A DNA stretch of 5,683 bases from Burkholderiales bacterium (GTDB lineage: Bacteria; Pseudomonadota; Gammaproteobacteria; Burkholderiales; Burkholderiaceae_C): positions 1-5,683 of the forward strand of contig CANHOE010000189.1 of NCBI GenBank assembly GCA_947462175.1, given 5' to 3'. The notes beneath the pieces are model-generated. The model was not told where the DNA came from. It was given only the letters and a program-made list of their open reading frames with translations, and made no database searches. Positions within the stretch are counted from its first letter, which is position 1. Every line of letters begins with the position of its first letter. Made by a program: the position numbers and the translations under genes. Shown here one piece after another: positions 1 to 4,913 of this stretch.

Positions 1-1488
1 CGCGGCCTTGCGCTGATGGGGGCAGCACCCGACCGAATCGGCTACGTGGTGCCCGACCGTGCGGTACACGGCTACGGACTCACGCCCACCATCGTCGACC
101 TCGCGCTGGCCCAGGGCGCGCAAGTGCTGCTCACCGTGGACAACGGTGTCGCGAGCCTCGCAGGCGTGGCTCACGCGCGAGCACACGGACTGGTCGTCAT
201 CGTGACCGACCACCACCTGCCGGCGCAGGTGGACGGCGAGATCGTGCTGCCCGACGCGCAGGTCATCGTCAACCCGAACCAGCCGGGCTGCGGCTTCGCC
301 AGCAAGCACCTGGCCGGCGTCGGCGTGATCTTCTATGTGCTGCTGGCACTGCGCAGCGAGCTGCGGTCGCGAGGCGTCTATGCCGATGCGGCAAATGGAA
401 ACGCCTCGGCACCCGCCCAGCCCAAGCTCGATGCGCTGCTCGACCTGGTGGCGCTCGGTACCGTCGCTGATGTGGTGCGGCTCGACGCCAACAACCGGCG
501 GCTGGTGGCACAGGGCCTGAAGCGCATCCGCGCCGGCCGCATGCAACCTGGCATCGCGGCGCTGTTCGCAGCCGCCGGGCGTGATGCATCGCGCGCGGCC
601 GGTTTCGACTTCGGCTTCGCGCTCGGCCCGCGCATCAATGCAGCCGGCCGGCTGTCGGACATGACACTCGGCATCGAGTGTCTGCTGACCGATGACCCGG
701 CGCGCGCTGCTCAACTGGCACAGCAGCTCGATGCGATCAACCGCGAACGGCGCCAGGTCGAATCCGGCATGCGCGAGCAGGCGGAGTCCTTGCTGGCCGG
801 CTTGCTGCAACAGCACCGTGATCCGCAAAGCATTCCGCCCGCGTTCGCCATCTACGACCGCGGCTTCCACGAAGGCGTGGTCGGCATCGTCGCGTCTCGC
901 CTGAAAGAGCAGGTGCACCGCCCGACCTTCGTCTTCGCGCGGGGGCAGGACGGACTGCTGAAAGGCTCGGGGCGCTCCATCGAGGGGTTCCACCTGCGTG
1001 ATGCGCTGGACCTCGTCAGCAAGCGCCACCCGGGCGTGCTGAAGAAGTTCGGCGGGCATGCCATGGCGGCTGGCTGCACGCTCGATGAGGCCGATTTCGC
1101 GATCTTCCAGACGGCGTTCCAACAGGTTGCGCGCGAAGGGCTGGACGCCTCGACGCTGGAGCGGCGTTTGCTCAGCGACGGACCCTTGGGCATCGAGCAC
1201 TTCACCATCGACACCGTGCAGTCACTGAACGCCCAGGTGTGGGGGCCGTCGTTCGAGCCGCCGCTGTTCAGCGATGAGGTCGAAGTGGTCAACCAGCGGC
1301 TGGTCGGCGAGAAGCACCTGAAGCTGAGCATCAAGCACGGGGGCACACTGCGCGACGCGATCTGGTTCGGCCGAGTGGATCCGCTGCCGCCGCACGTGAC
1401 ACTCGCCTACCGGCTGAGCGTCGATGAGTACAACGGCCGCCGGCGGCTGCAGATGATCGTCGAGTCCGCGCAGGCAGTGGGTGCATGA
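1..1488 (+). CDS. recJ: Single-stranded-DNA-specific 5'-3' exonuclease RecJ, 5'-truncated by window edge
   Basis: RecJ degrades single-stranded DNA 5' to 3' in the cytoplasm, in RecF-pathway recombination, mismatch repair and repair of stalled forks. The frame is open from base 1, so the gene starts upstream. Counting the first codon as residue 1, I see the metal-site motif DNG at 47-49, the DHH signature (VTDHHLP) at 68-74, LGTVADVV at 152-159, the GPRINAAGRL segment at about 209-218, GSGRS at about 322-326 and GGHAMAAG of the DHHA1 domain at 351-358, followed by a C-terminal OB-like region. Only the first metal-binding motif (an Asp-rich DYDVDG-type sequence in the family) is absent, because it lies outside the window. 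The visible 495 residues against about 570 for the family mean that roughly 75 are missing. The order of motifs is intact and there is no frameshift. The ATG at 16 is internal, not the start. No intrinsic terminator is visible after the TGA. Confidence 0.97.
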   Translation, partial: RGLALMGAAPDRIGYVVPDRAVHGYGLTPTIVDLALAQGAQVLLTVDNGVASLAGVAHARAHGLVVIVTDHHLPAQVDGEIVLPDAQVIVNPNQPGCGFASKHLAGVGVIFYVLLALRSELRSRGVYADAANGNASAPAQPKLDALLDLVALGTVADVVRLDANNRRLVAQGLKRIRAGRMQPGIAALFAAAGRDASRAAGFDFGFALGPRINAAGRLSDMTLGIECLLTDDPARAAQLAQQLDAINRERRQVESGMREQAESLLAGLLQQHRDPQSIPPAFAIYDRGFHEGVVGIVASRLKEQVHRPTFVFARGQDGLLKGSGRSIEGFHLRDALDLVSKRHPGVLKKFGGHAMAAGCTLDEADFAIFQTAFQQVAREGLDASTLERRLLSDGPLGIEHFTIDTVQSLNAQVWGPSFEPPLFSDEVEVVNQRLVGEKHLKLSIKHGGTLRDAIWFGRVDPLPPHVTLAYRLSVDEYNGRRRLQMIVESAQAVGA

Positions 1489-1547
1489 ACCGACGTCACC
1501 AGGACACCCCGTGGCAGGAACCTGAAACACTTGGCAACGGAAAATCG

Positions 1548-1576
1548 CAGGCAGGCCTCGGCGCCGCCGGCATACT
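1548..1576 (+). promoter_or_regulatory. Possible weak sigma70-type promoter for the dehydrogenase gene
   Basis: CATACT at 1571-1576 matches the TATAAT consensus at 4 of 6 positions. CAGGCA at 1548-1553, 17 bp upstream, matches TTGACA at 3 of 6. Transcription would start near 1583, giving a leader of about 18 nt that still contains the AGGAG ribosome binding site. The match is weak for GC-rich DNA and is offered only as the best candidate in the gap. Confidence 0.25.
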
Positions 1577-1590
1577 CTCGTCGAGCCGCC

Positions 1591-1595
1591 AGGAG
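1591..1595 (+). promoter_or_regulatory. Shine-Dalgarno site AGGAG of the sugar dehydrogenase gene
   Basis: AGGAG lies 5 nt before the ATG at 1601. It fixes that ATG as the start and so supports a 24-residue N-terminal stretch before the hydrophobic core of the signal peptide. Confidence 0.8.
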
Positions 1596-1600
1596 CCTCC

Positions 1601-2827
1601 ATGTCGCACGCTGCGATACCCGATCCCCCGGTCCCCGCGCCCGCCGACAACCATCGCCGCCAACTGATCAACGCCGCGTGGCAGCTGGCCGCTCTGGCTG
1701 CTTGCAGCACCAGTGTGCTGGCAGGCATGGCGGCGTGTGGAGGCGGAGGGGGCGGCTCGGACAGCGCCGCGCCGGCGCCTCCTCCGGCAGGCGCGCCACG
1801 TGCCGTTGTGTTGATGAGCGGGCTGTCGTCTCCCTGGGGCTTCGCCTTCTTGCCCGACAATCGAATTGTGGTGACGCAAAAGAGCGGCACCATGGTCATC
1901 ATCAGCGCCGACGGCAGCACGAAATCGGCGCCCCTGAGCGGCGTACCAGCGGTGGCATCGGCCGGTCAAGGCGGCCTGCTCGATGTGGCGATCGACCCCG
2001 ATTTCGAGACCGATCCGTGGGTGTACTGGACTTACGCCGAGGCTGGTAGCGGCGGCAGCGGGACCGCAGTGGCGCGGGGGCACTTGTCAGGCACCGCACT
2101 GGTGGACGTGCAGGTGATCTTTAGGCAGCTTCCCAAGGTCTTGGGCGACGGTCACTTCGGGTCCAGGCTGGTGTTTCGCAGCGACAAGACCCTGTACGTG
2201 ACCCTGGGCGAGCGCGAAGAAGAGAGCCCGGCACAAGACGTGACCACGCACCTCGGCAAGGTGGTACGCATCGAGCGAGATGGCAGCGTGCCCGCCGGCA
2301 ACCCCAACCTCGGCGGGACCGCGCGGCCCGAACTGTGGAGCCTGGGTCATCGCAATCCACAAGGCGCCGCGCTGCATCCCACCACCGGCGAGCTGTGGCT
2401 GGTCGAGCACGGCCCGCAGGGCGGCGACGAGTTGAACAGGATCACGCCAGGCGGCAACTACGGCTGGCCGATCAAGAGCTATGGCTGCAATTACGGCGAC
2501 CCGGTCGGCACCGCGTGCCGGATCGGTGGCGGCACGCACGCGCCGACCTACATCGAACCGGTTTCGTATTGGGTGCCCACCTCGATCGCACCGTCCGGCT
2601 TGGTGTTCTATACCGGCGCGGGCTTCCCGGAATGGCAGGGCAACGCCTTCCTCGGGGCACTGGCCGGAAAAGCCTTGTGGCGGGTGGTGCTCAGCGGCGC
2701 GACGGAGGTGTCGCGCGAGCGGCTGTTCGCCAGCCTTGGCGAGCGCATACGCTGCGTTCGGCAGGGGCCGGACGGCTGGCTGTACCTGCTGACCGACAGC
2801 GGCAAGCTGATCCGCATCGAGCGCTGA
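1601..2827 (+). CDS. PQQ-dependent aldose sugar dehydrogenase (YliI/Asd type), exported probable lipoprotein
   Basis: The family folds as a six-bladed beta-propeller that oxidises aldose sugars outside the cytoplasm using pyrroloquinoline quinone and Ca2+. Residues consistent with the soluble glucose dehydrogenase site are H185 in GHFGSRLVF (catalytic base position), LGERE after it, R251 in GHRNPQG (PQQ-binding Arg), the EHGPQGGDELN segment at 269-279, NYGWP and a C-terminal GERIRCVRQGPDGWLYLLTD block. These track E. coli YliI closely. The N-terminus is unlike YliI: it has a Pro-rich stretch, twin arginines (HRRQLIN, 18-24), a hydrophobic segment at 25-45 and two lipobox-like cysteines (LAAC, C35; MAAC, C46). 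C46 is followed by six glycines and an acidic/Pro-rich tether, so C46 is the likelier lipidation site. C296 and C306 could form a disulphide. At 408 residues it is longer than YliI (371), mainly because of this N-terminus. No PQQ biosynthesis gene lies in the window. The substrate is unknown. Confidence 0.9.
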   Translation: MSHAAIPDPPVPAPADNHRRQLINAAWQLAALAACSTSVLAGMAACGGGGGGSDSAAPAPPPAGAPRAVVLMSGLSSPWGFAFLPDNRIVVTQKSGTMVIISADGSTKSAPLSGVPAVASAGQGGLLDVAIDPDFETDPWVYWTYAEAGSGGSGTAVARGHLSGTALVDVQVIFRQLPKVLGDGHFGSRLVFRSDKTLYVTLGEREEESPAQDVTTHLGKVVRIERDGSVPAGNPNLGGTARPELWSLGHRNPQGAALHPTTGELWLVEHGPQGGDELNRITPGGNYGWPIKSYGCNYGDPVGTACRIGGGTHAPTYIEPVSYWVPTSIAPSGLVFYTGAGFPEWQGNAFLGALAGKALWRVVLSGATEVSRERLFASLGERIRCVRQGPDGWLYLLTDSGKLIRIER

Positions 2828-2877
2828 GTGCGACCGAACGCGACGGTTCGTGAACCAGTGCGCCGATGACCCTGCGG

Positions 2878-2898
2878 CGCGTCGGCGGCCGCGTCGGC
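2878..2898 (+). repeat. 9-bp tandem-spaced direct repeat CGCGTCGGC x2
   Basis: CGCGTCGGC occurs at 2878-2886 and again at 2890-2898, a period of 12 bp. The second copy sits where the -35 element of the TACAAT promoter is expected. This could be a tandem activator site, but GC-rich DNA makes such repeats fairly common by chance. Confidence 0.5.
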
Positions 2899-2915
2899 TG
2901 TCAGGACCCCTTGCC

Positions 2916-2921
2916 TACAAT
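2916..2921 (+). promoter_or_regulatory. Promoter -10 hexamer TACAAT of rnm, leaderless geometry
   Basis: TACAAT matches TATAAT at 5 of 6 positions and ends exactly 6 nt before the GTG at 2928, so the predicted transcription start falls on the first base of the start codon. There is no purine-rich Shine-Dalgarno site before the GTG. No good -35 match lies 16-18 bp upstream. The GACAAT before yciO has identical spacing, which strengthens the call. Confidence 0.55.
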
Positions 2922-2927
2922 CCCCGG

Positions 2928-3803
2928 GTGAACCCTTCCGCCTGGACCAACGCCGACCTGCACTGCCACTCCTGCGTGTCAGATGGCACCCTGGAACCCG
3001 AGGCGTTGGCCGAACGCGCCAAGGCCAACGGCGTCGAGTTGTGGGCGCTCACTGACCACGACGAGATCGGCGGGCAACATCGTGCACGCCAAGCTGCGCA
3101 GGCGATCGGGCTGCCCTACCTGACCGGCGCCGAGATTTCGGTGACGTTTGCTGGCGTCACTGTGCACATCGTGGGCCTCGGCATCGACCCCGACCACCCA
3201 GCGCTGGTGCAGGGTCTGGCCGCCACGCGCGACGGCCGCATCCTGCGCGCTCAGGAAATGTCCGCTGGACTGGCCCAGGTCGGCATTCCGGACGCGTTCG
3301 AAGGCGCACTCAACTACGCCGGCAACCCCGAACTGATCTCCCGCACCCACTTTGCCCGTTACCTGGTGGAAACCGGCTATTGCGCCAGCACCCACGAGGT
3401 GTTTCGCAAGTACCTGGTCGAGGGCAAGCCGGGCTTCATTGAGCATCGCTGGGCCAAGCTGGGCGACGCGGTGAACTGGATCACGCAGGCGGGTGGCATC
3501 GCCGTCATCGCCCACCCGGGCCGCTACAAATTCACCGTGAATGAAGAGTTCGCGCTGTTCACCGAATTCAAGGCCCATGGGGGCCTCGGTGTCGAGGTGG
3601 TGACCGGCAGCCACACCAGCGCCGACTTCGCCAAGTACGCCGACATGGCCATCGAGCTCGACCTGCTCGCCTCGCGCGGCAGCGACTTCCACAGCCCCGA
3701 AGAAAGCCGCACCGACCTTGGGACCTTGCCAGCGCTGCCAGCGCGTCTGACGCCAGTGTGGGAAGCGTTGATGGATCGGGTGCAACCCGCAGGTCAGCAT
3801 TGA
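2928..3803 (+). CDS. rnm: PHP-domain phosphoesterase, RNase AM / 3',5'-nucleoside bisphosphate phosphatase family
   Basis: Family members (E. coli Rnm/YciV, Chromobacterium CV_1693) are cytoplasmic metal-dependent enzymes that remove the 3' phosphate from 3',5'-bisphosphonucleotides such as pAp. E. coli Rnm also trims 5' ends of rRNAs as a 5'-3' exonuclease. With the GTG at 2928 as residue 1, the PHP metal motifs are complete: DLHCHS at 10-15 (H12, H14), SDG at 18-20, LTDHDE at 41-46, GAEIS at 67-71, H80, IAHPGRY with H196, and GSDFH with D253 and H255. The length of 291 residues matches E. coli (293). I prefer this start because homologues begin just before DLHCHS and the TACAAT hexamer sits directly upstream. 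The alternative GTG at 2850 would add 26 Arg/Pro-rich residues. The gene is upstream of yciO, as in E. coli. Whether this protein is mainly a pAp phosphatase or an RNA exonuclease cannot be told from sequence. Confidence 0.92.
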   Translation: MNPSAWTNADLHCHSCVSDGTLEPEALAERAKANGVELWALTDHDEIGGQHRARQAAQAIGLPYLTGAEISVTFAGVTVHIVGLGIDPDHPALVQGLAATRDGRILRAQEMSAGLAQVGIPDAFEGALNYAGNPELISRTHFARYLVETGYCASTHEVFRKYLVEGKPGFIEHRWAKLGDAVNWITQAGGIAVIAHPGRYKFTVNEEFALFTEFKAHGGLGVEVVTGSHTSADFAKYADMAIELDLLASRGSDFHSPEESRTDLGTLPALPARLTPVWEALMDRVQPAGQH

Positions 3804-3898
3804 GACATCTCGGCCAGAGCAAGGTCTGGCGAATTCTGAAGCGGATGAGCCGCATTGATGAACTCCCCGAAAACAACAAGCGCGACGTGGCGGCGTGA
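3800..3898 (+). CDS. Possible 32-codon small ORF bridging rnm and the membrane protein gene
   Basis: A TTG at 3800 overlaps the rnm TGA by 4 nt (TTGA, the arrangement typical of translationally coupled genes) and opens a frame that stops at 3896-3898, inside the N-terminal region of the next gene in another frame. AGGT at 3791-3794 could serve as a weak Shine-Dalgarno. An internal ATG at 3845 would give a 17-residue product. The predicted peptide is basic and hydrophilic, begins MRHLGQSK, and has a plausible composition, with 24 of 32 codons ending in G or C. I recognise no family. It might be a small protein, a leader that couples translation of the next gene, or a chance open frame. Its shortness makes chance the default explanation. 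Confidence 0.22.
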   Translation: MRHLGQSKVWRILKRMSRIDELPENNKRDVAA

Positions 3899-4190
3899 CG
3901 AACTGCTGCACCTGCTGTCCGTGTCCGGCAATCTCGCCGGACTCTGTATCGCAGCGGTGGCGCTGTTTCGCACCATTGGCAAATCATTCATTTCAGAAAC
4001 GATCGCCGACGACATGCTGGCCGTTTCTGCACTGCTGTTCCTGATCTGCATTTACGTCATCTTCTTTGCACTCAGAACCAAGACCATGCGACTGGCCCTG
4101 CTGCTGGAGAAGGTCGCAGACACGTTGTTCCTGATTGCCATCACCGGCATGGTGGCATCAGGATTCATGATGGTCTACAACGTGCTGTGA
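3858..4190 (+). CDS. Small three-helix inner-membrane protein of unknown function
   Basis: This 110-residue protein has a short polar N-terminus (1-17, with WRRDE at 11-15) and three hydrophobic segments at about 18-37 (VSGNLAGLCIAAVAL), 53-72 (MLAVSALLFLICIYVIFFAL) and 86-107. The loops are short: a 15-residue one starting RTIGK and a basic one with RTKTMR. Positive charges lie at both the N-terminus and the second loop, so the positive-inside rule suggests N-in, with the first loop outside. I do not recognise a named family or catalytic residues; it looks like a conserved hypothetical transporter accessory or structural membrane protein. I chose the ATG at 3858; a TTG directly before it adds only one residue. 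No strong ribosome binding site is visible (GGAT at 3843-3846 is weak and distant). The gene lies 54 bp after rnm and 45 bp before yciO on the same strand, so it may share a transcript with rnm. Confidence 0.8.
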   Translation: MNSPKTTSATWRRDELLHLLSVSGNLAGLCIAAVALFRTIGKSFISETIADDMLAVSALLFLICIYVIFFALRTKTMRLALLLEKVADTLFLIAITGMVASGFMMVYNVL

Positions 4191-4198
4191 CCTGCGCC

Positions 4199-4224
4199 GC
4201 GGTCGCAGCGGCACACGACCGCTG
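4199..4224 (+). promoter_or_regulatory. Overlapping inverted repeats upstream of yciO
   Basis: Two mutually exclusive stems can form. GCGGTCG at 4199-4205 pairs with CGACCGC at 4216-4222 (7 bp, 10-nt loop). CAGCGG at 4206-4211 pairs with CCGCTG at 4219-4224 (6 bp, 7-nt loop). No T run follows, so this is not a standard intrinsic terminator. The repeat lies between the membrane protein stop and the yciO start and overlaps the predicted promoter, so an operator or weak attenuating structure is possible. Confidence 0.35.
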
Positions 4225-4229
4225 ACAAT
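4224..4229 (+). promoter_or_regulatory. Promoter -10 hexamer GACAAT of yciO, leaderless geometry
   Basis: GACAAT matches TATAAT at 4 of 6 positions, including the final AAT, and ends exactly 6 nt before the yciO ATG. There is no Shine-Dalgarno sequence in the 20 nt before the ATG. No convincing -35 is seen. The spacing to the start codon is the same as for the rnm hexamer at 2916-2921. Confidence 0.45.
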
Positions 4230-4235
4230 CGCGCG

Positions 4236-4874
4236 ATGTCCCAGCACTTCGAATTCCACCCCGACAACCCGCAGTCGCGCCTGCTGAAGCAGGCCGCGCA
4301 GATCCTGCACGACGGCGGCGTGGCAGCGGTGCCCACCGATTCAAGTTACGCGTTGGTGTGTCGGCTCGACGACAAGGCGGCGGTCGAGAACCTGCGGCGC
4401 ATCCGCGGTGTCGACGACAAACACCACCTGACCCTGCTGTGCCGAGACCTGAGCGAACTCGCCAGCTATGCGCGCGTCGATAACCGGCAATACCGGCTGC
4501 TGAAACTGGGCACGCCGGGGCCGTTCACTTTCATTCTCGAAGCGTCGAAGGAAGTGCCACGCCGCATCTCGCACCCATCTCGACGCACCATCGGCCTGCG
4601 AGTGCCTGATCACAAGATGCTGCAGGATCTGCTGGCGGTCTACGGCGAGGCACTGGTCGCGACCACGCTGATCCCACCTGAGGAGACCGAAGCACTGAAC
4701 GATCCGGACGAGATCCGTGAGCGCTACGACAAACGGGTGCAGGCGGTGGTCGACGCAGGCGCCTGCGCGGCACAGCCCACGACAGTGGTCGATCTGAGCG
4801 GCGACACCCCGGTGCTGCTGCGTCTGGGCCGTGGCGATCCAGCGGTGCTGGGCTTGAAGGCCGAGTCCGATTGA
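4236..4874 (+). CDS. yciO: YciO, Sua5/YrdC/YciO-family protein (TsaC paralogue)
   Basis: The protein has a single YrdC-like domain across almost all of its 212 residues (E. coli YciO has 206). It opens with MSQHFEFHPDNPQ, close to the E. coli YciO N-terminus. It has the nucleotide/threonine-site strand VPTDSSYALVC at 32-42, RRIRGVDDKHHLTLLCRDLSEL at 54-75, TPGPFTFIL at 93-101, KEVPRR at 105-110, TIGLRVP at 118-124 and a C-terminal PTTVVDLSGDTPVLLRLGRGD block. The family relative TsaC/YrdC makes threonylcarbamoyl-AMP for the tRNA t6A modification. YciO lacks the KxR pattern of TsaC at 54-64 and is a separate paralogue whose physiological role is not settled, so I do not assign t6A synthesis here. 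Neighbouring rnm matches the E. coli yciV-yciO arrangement. The gene ends 32 bp from the convergent thiol protein gene. Confidence 0.93.
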   Translation: MSQHFEFHPDNPQSRLLKQAAQILHDGGVAAVPTDSSYALVCRLDDKAAVENLRRIRGVDDKHHLTLLCRDLSELASYARVDNRQYRLLKLGTPGPFTFILEASKEVPRRISHPSRRTIGLRVPDHKMLQDLLAVYGEALVATTLIPPEETEALNDPDEIRERYDKRVQAVVDAGACAAQPTTVVDLSGDTPVLLRLGRGDPAVLGLKAESD

Positions 4875-4906
4875 CTCAGTAACGCGTCAGGCGATGAGGC
4901 CAGGCG
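4875..4906. other. Convergent gene junction, no clear terminator
   Basis: Only 32 bp separate the converging stop codons of yciO and the thiol protein gene. The junction contains one copy of a 10-bp repeat whose second copy runs into the thiol protein gene. A 4-bp GGCG/CGCC stem at 4903-4915 is the only hairpin I see; neither strand has a following T run, so I do not call an intrinsic terminator. Confidence 0.45.
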
Positions 4907-4913
4907 TCAGGCG
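4884..4913. repeat. 10-bp direct repeat GCGTCAGGCG x2
   Basis: GCGTCAGGCG occurs at 4884-4893 and 4904-4913, with a 10-bp spacer. The second copy overlaps the stop codon and last codons of the minus-strand thiol protein gene. It may be the trace of a small local duplication. Confidence 0.55.

Larger units (their letters stand above)
1489..1600 (+). other. Intergenic region recJ - sugar dehydrogenase (112 bp)
   Basis: This is the longest non-coding gap in the window. It holds no hairpin followed by a T run, so I see no intrinsic terminator for recJ. Its 3' end carries the ribosome binding site of the dehydrogenase gene and a weak -10-like hexamer. An overlapping ATG within the recJ stop (ATGA at 1485-1488) opens a 60-codon frame across the gap, but its product is basic, Pro/Arg-rich and resembles no protein I know, so I do not call it a gene. 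Confidence 0.5.
2828..2927 (+). other. Intergenic region upstream of rnm with small repeats
   Basis: These 100 bp contain alternating GAAC/GTTC half-sites at 2836-2856, a 9-bp direct repeat (CGCGTCGGC at 2878-2886 and 2890-2898), and a good -10 hexamer. The rnm frame stays open back to a GTG at 2850. The 26 residues that would be added are Arg/Pro-rich and unlike the family, so I treat this stretch as regulatory. No terminator for the upstream gene is visible. Confidence 0.55.

Noticed and set aside
1485..1667. A 60-codon + strand frame starting in the recJ stop codon (ATGA overlap)
   Set aside because: The product is Pro/Arg/Ser-rich with no recognisable fold, it has no supporting ribosome binding site, and its 3' half runs in another frame of the well-supported dehydrogenase gene.
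1740..1760. G-rich tract encoding six glycines, considered as a phase-variable repeat
   Set aside because: The longest G run is only five bases and the glycine codons are mixed, so slippage switching is unlikely; it reads as a normal lipoprotein tether.
1222..2083. Long minus-strand open frames opposite recJ and the dehydrogenase gene
   Set aside because: These are the antisense shadows expected in GC-rich coding DNA. Their translations are Arg/Ala/Pro-rich and the opposite strand carries complete known families.
2850..2927. N-terminal extension of rnm from the upstream GTG at 2850
   Set aside because: It would add 26 Arg/Pro-rich residues absent from the family, and the best -10 hexamer would then lie inside the gene. 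The GTG at 2928 fits the family length.
3800..3837. TTGAGA (3800-3805) as a -35 element for the membrane protein gene
   Set aside because: No -10-like hexamer lies 16-18 bp downstream; the only AT-rich segment (AATTCT, 3832-3837) is 26 bp away.
2979..3911. A 310-codon minus-strand frame opposite rnm
   Set aside because: The + strand frame has every PHP metal-binding motif in order; the antisense product is low-complexity and resembles no known family.
4236..4874. Assignment of this gene as tsaC/yrdC (t6A tRNA modification)
   Set aside because: The N-terminus and the CRDLSEL, KEVPRR and PTTVVDL blocks match YciO specifically, and the TsaC-type KxR pattern is absent.
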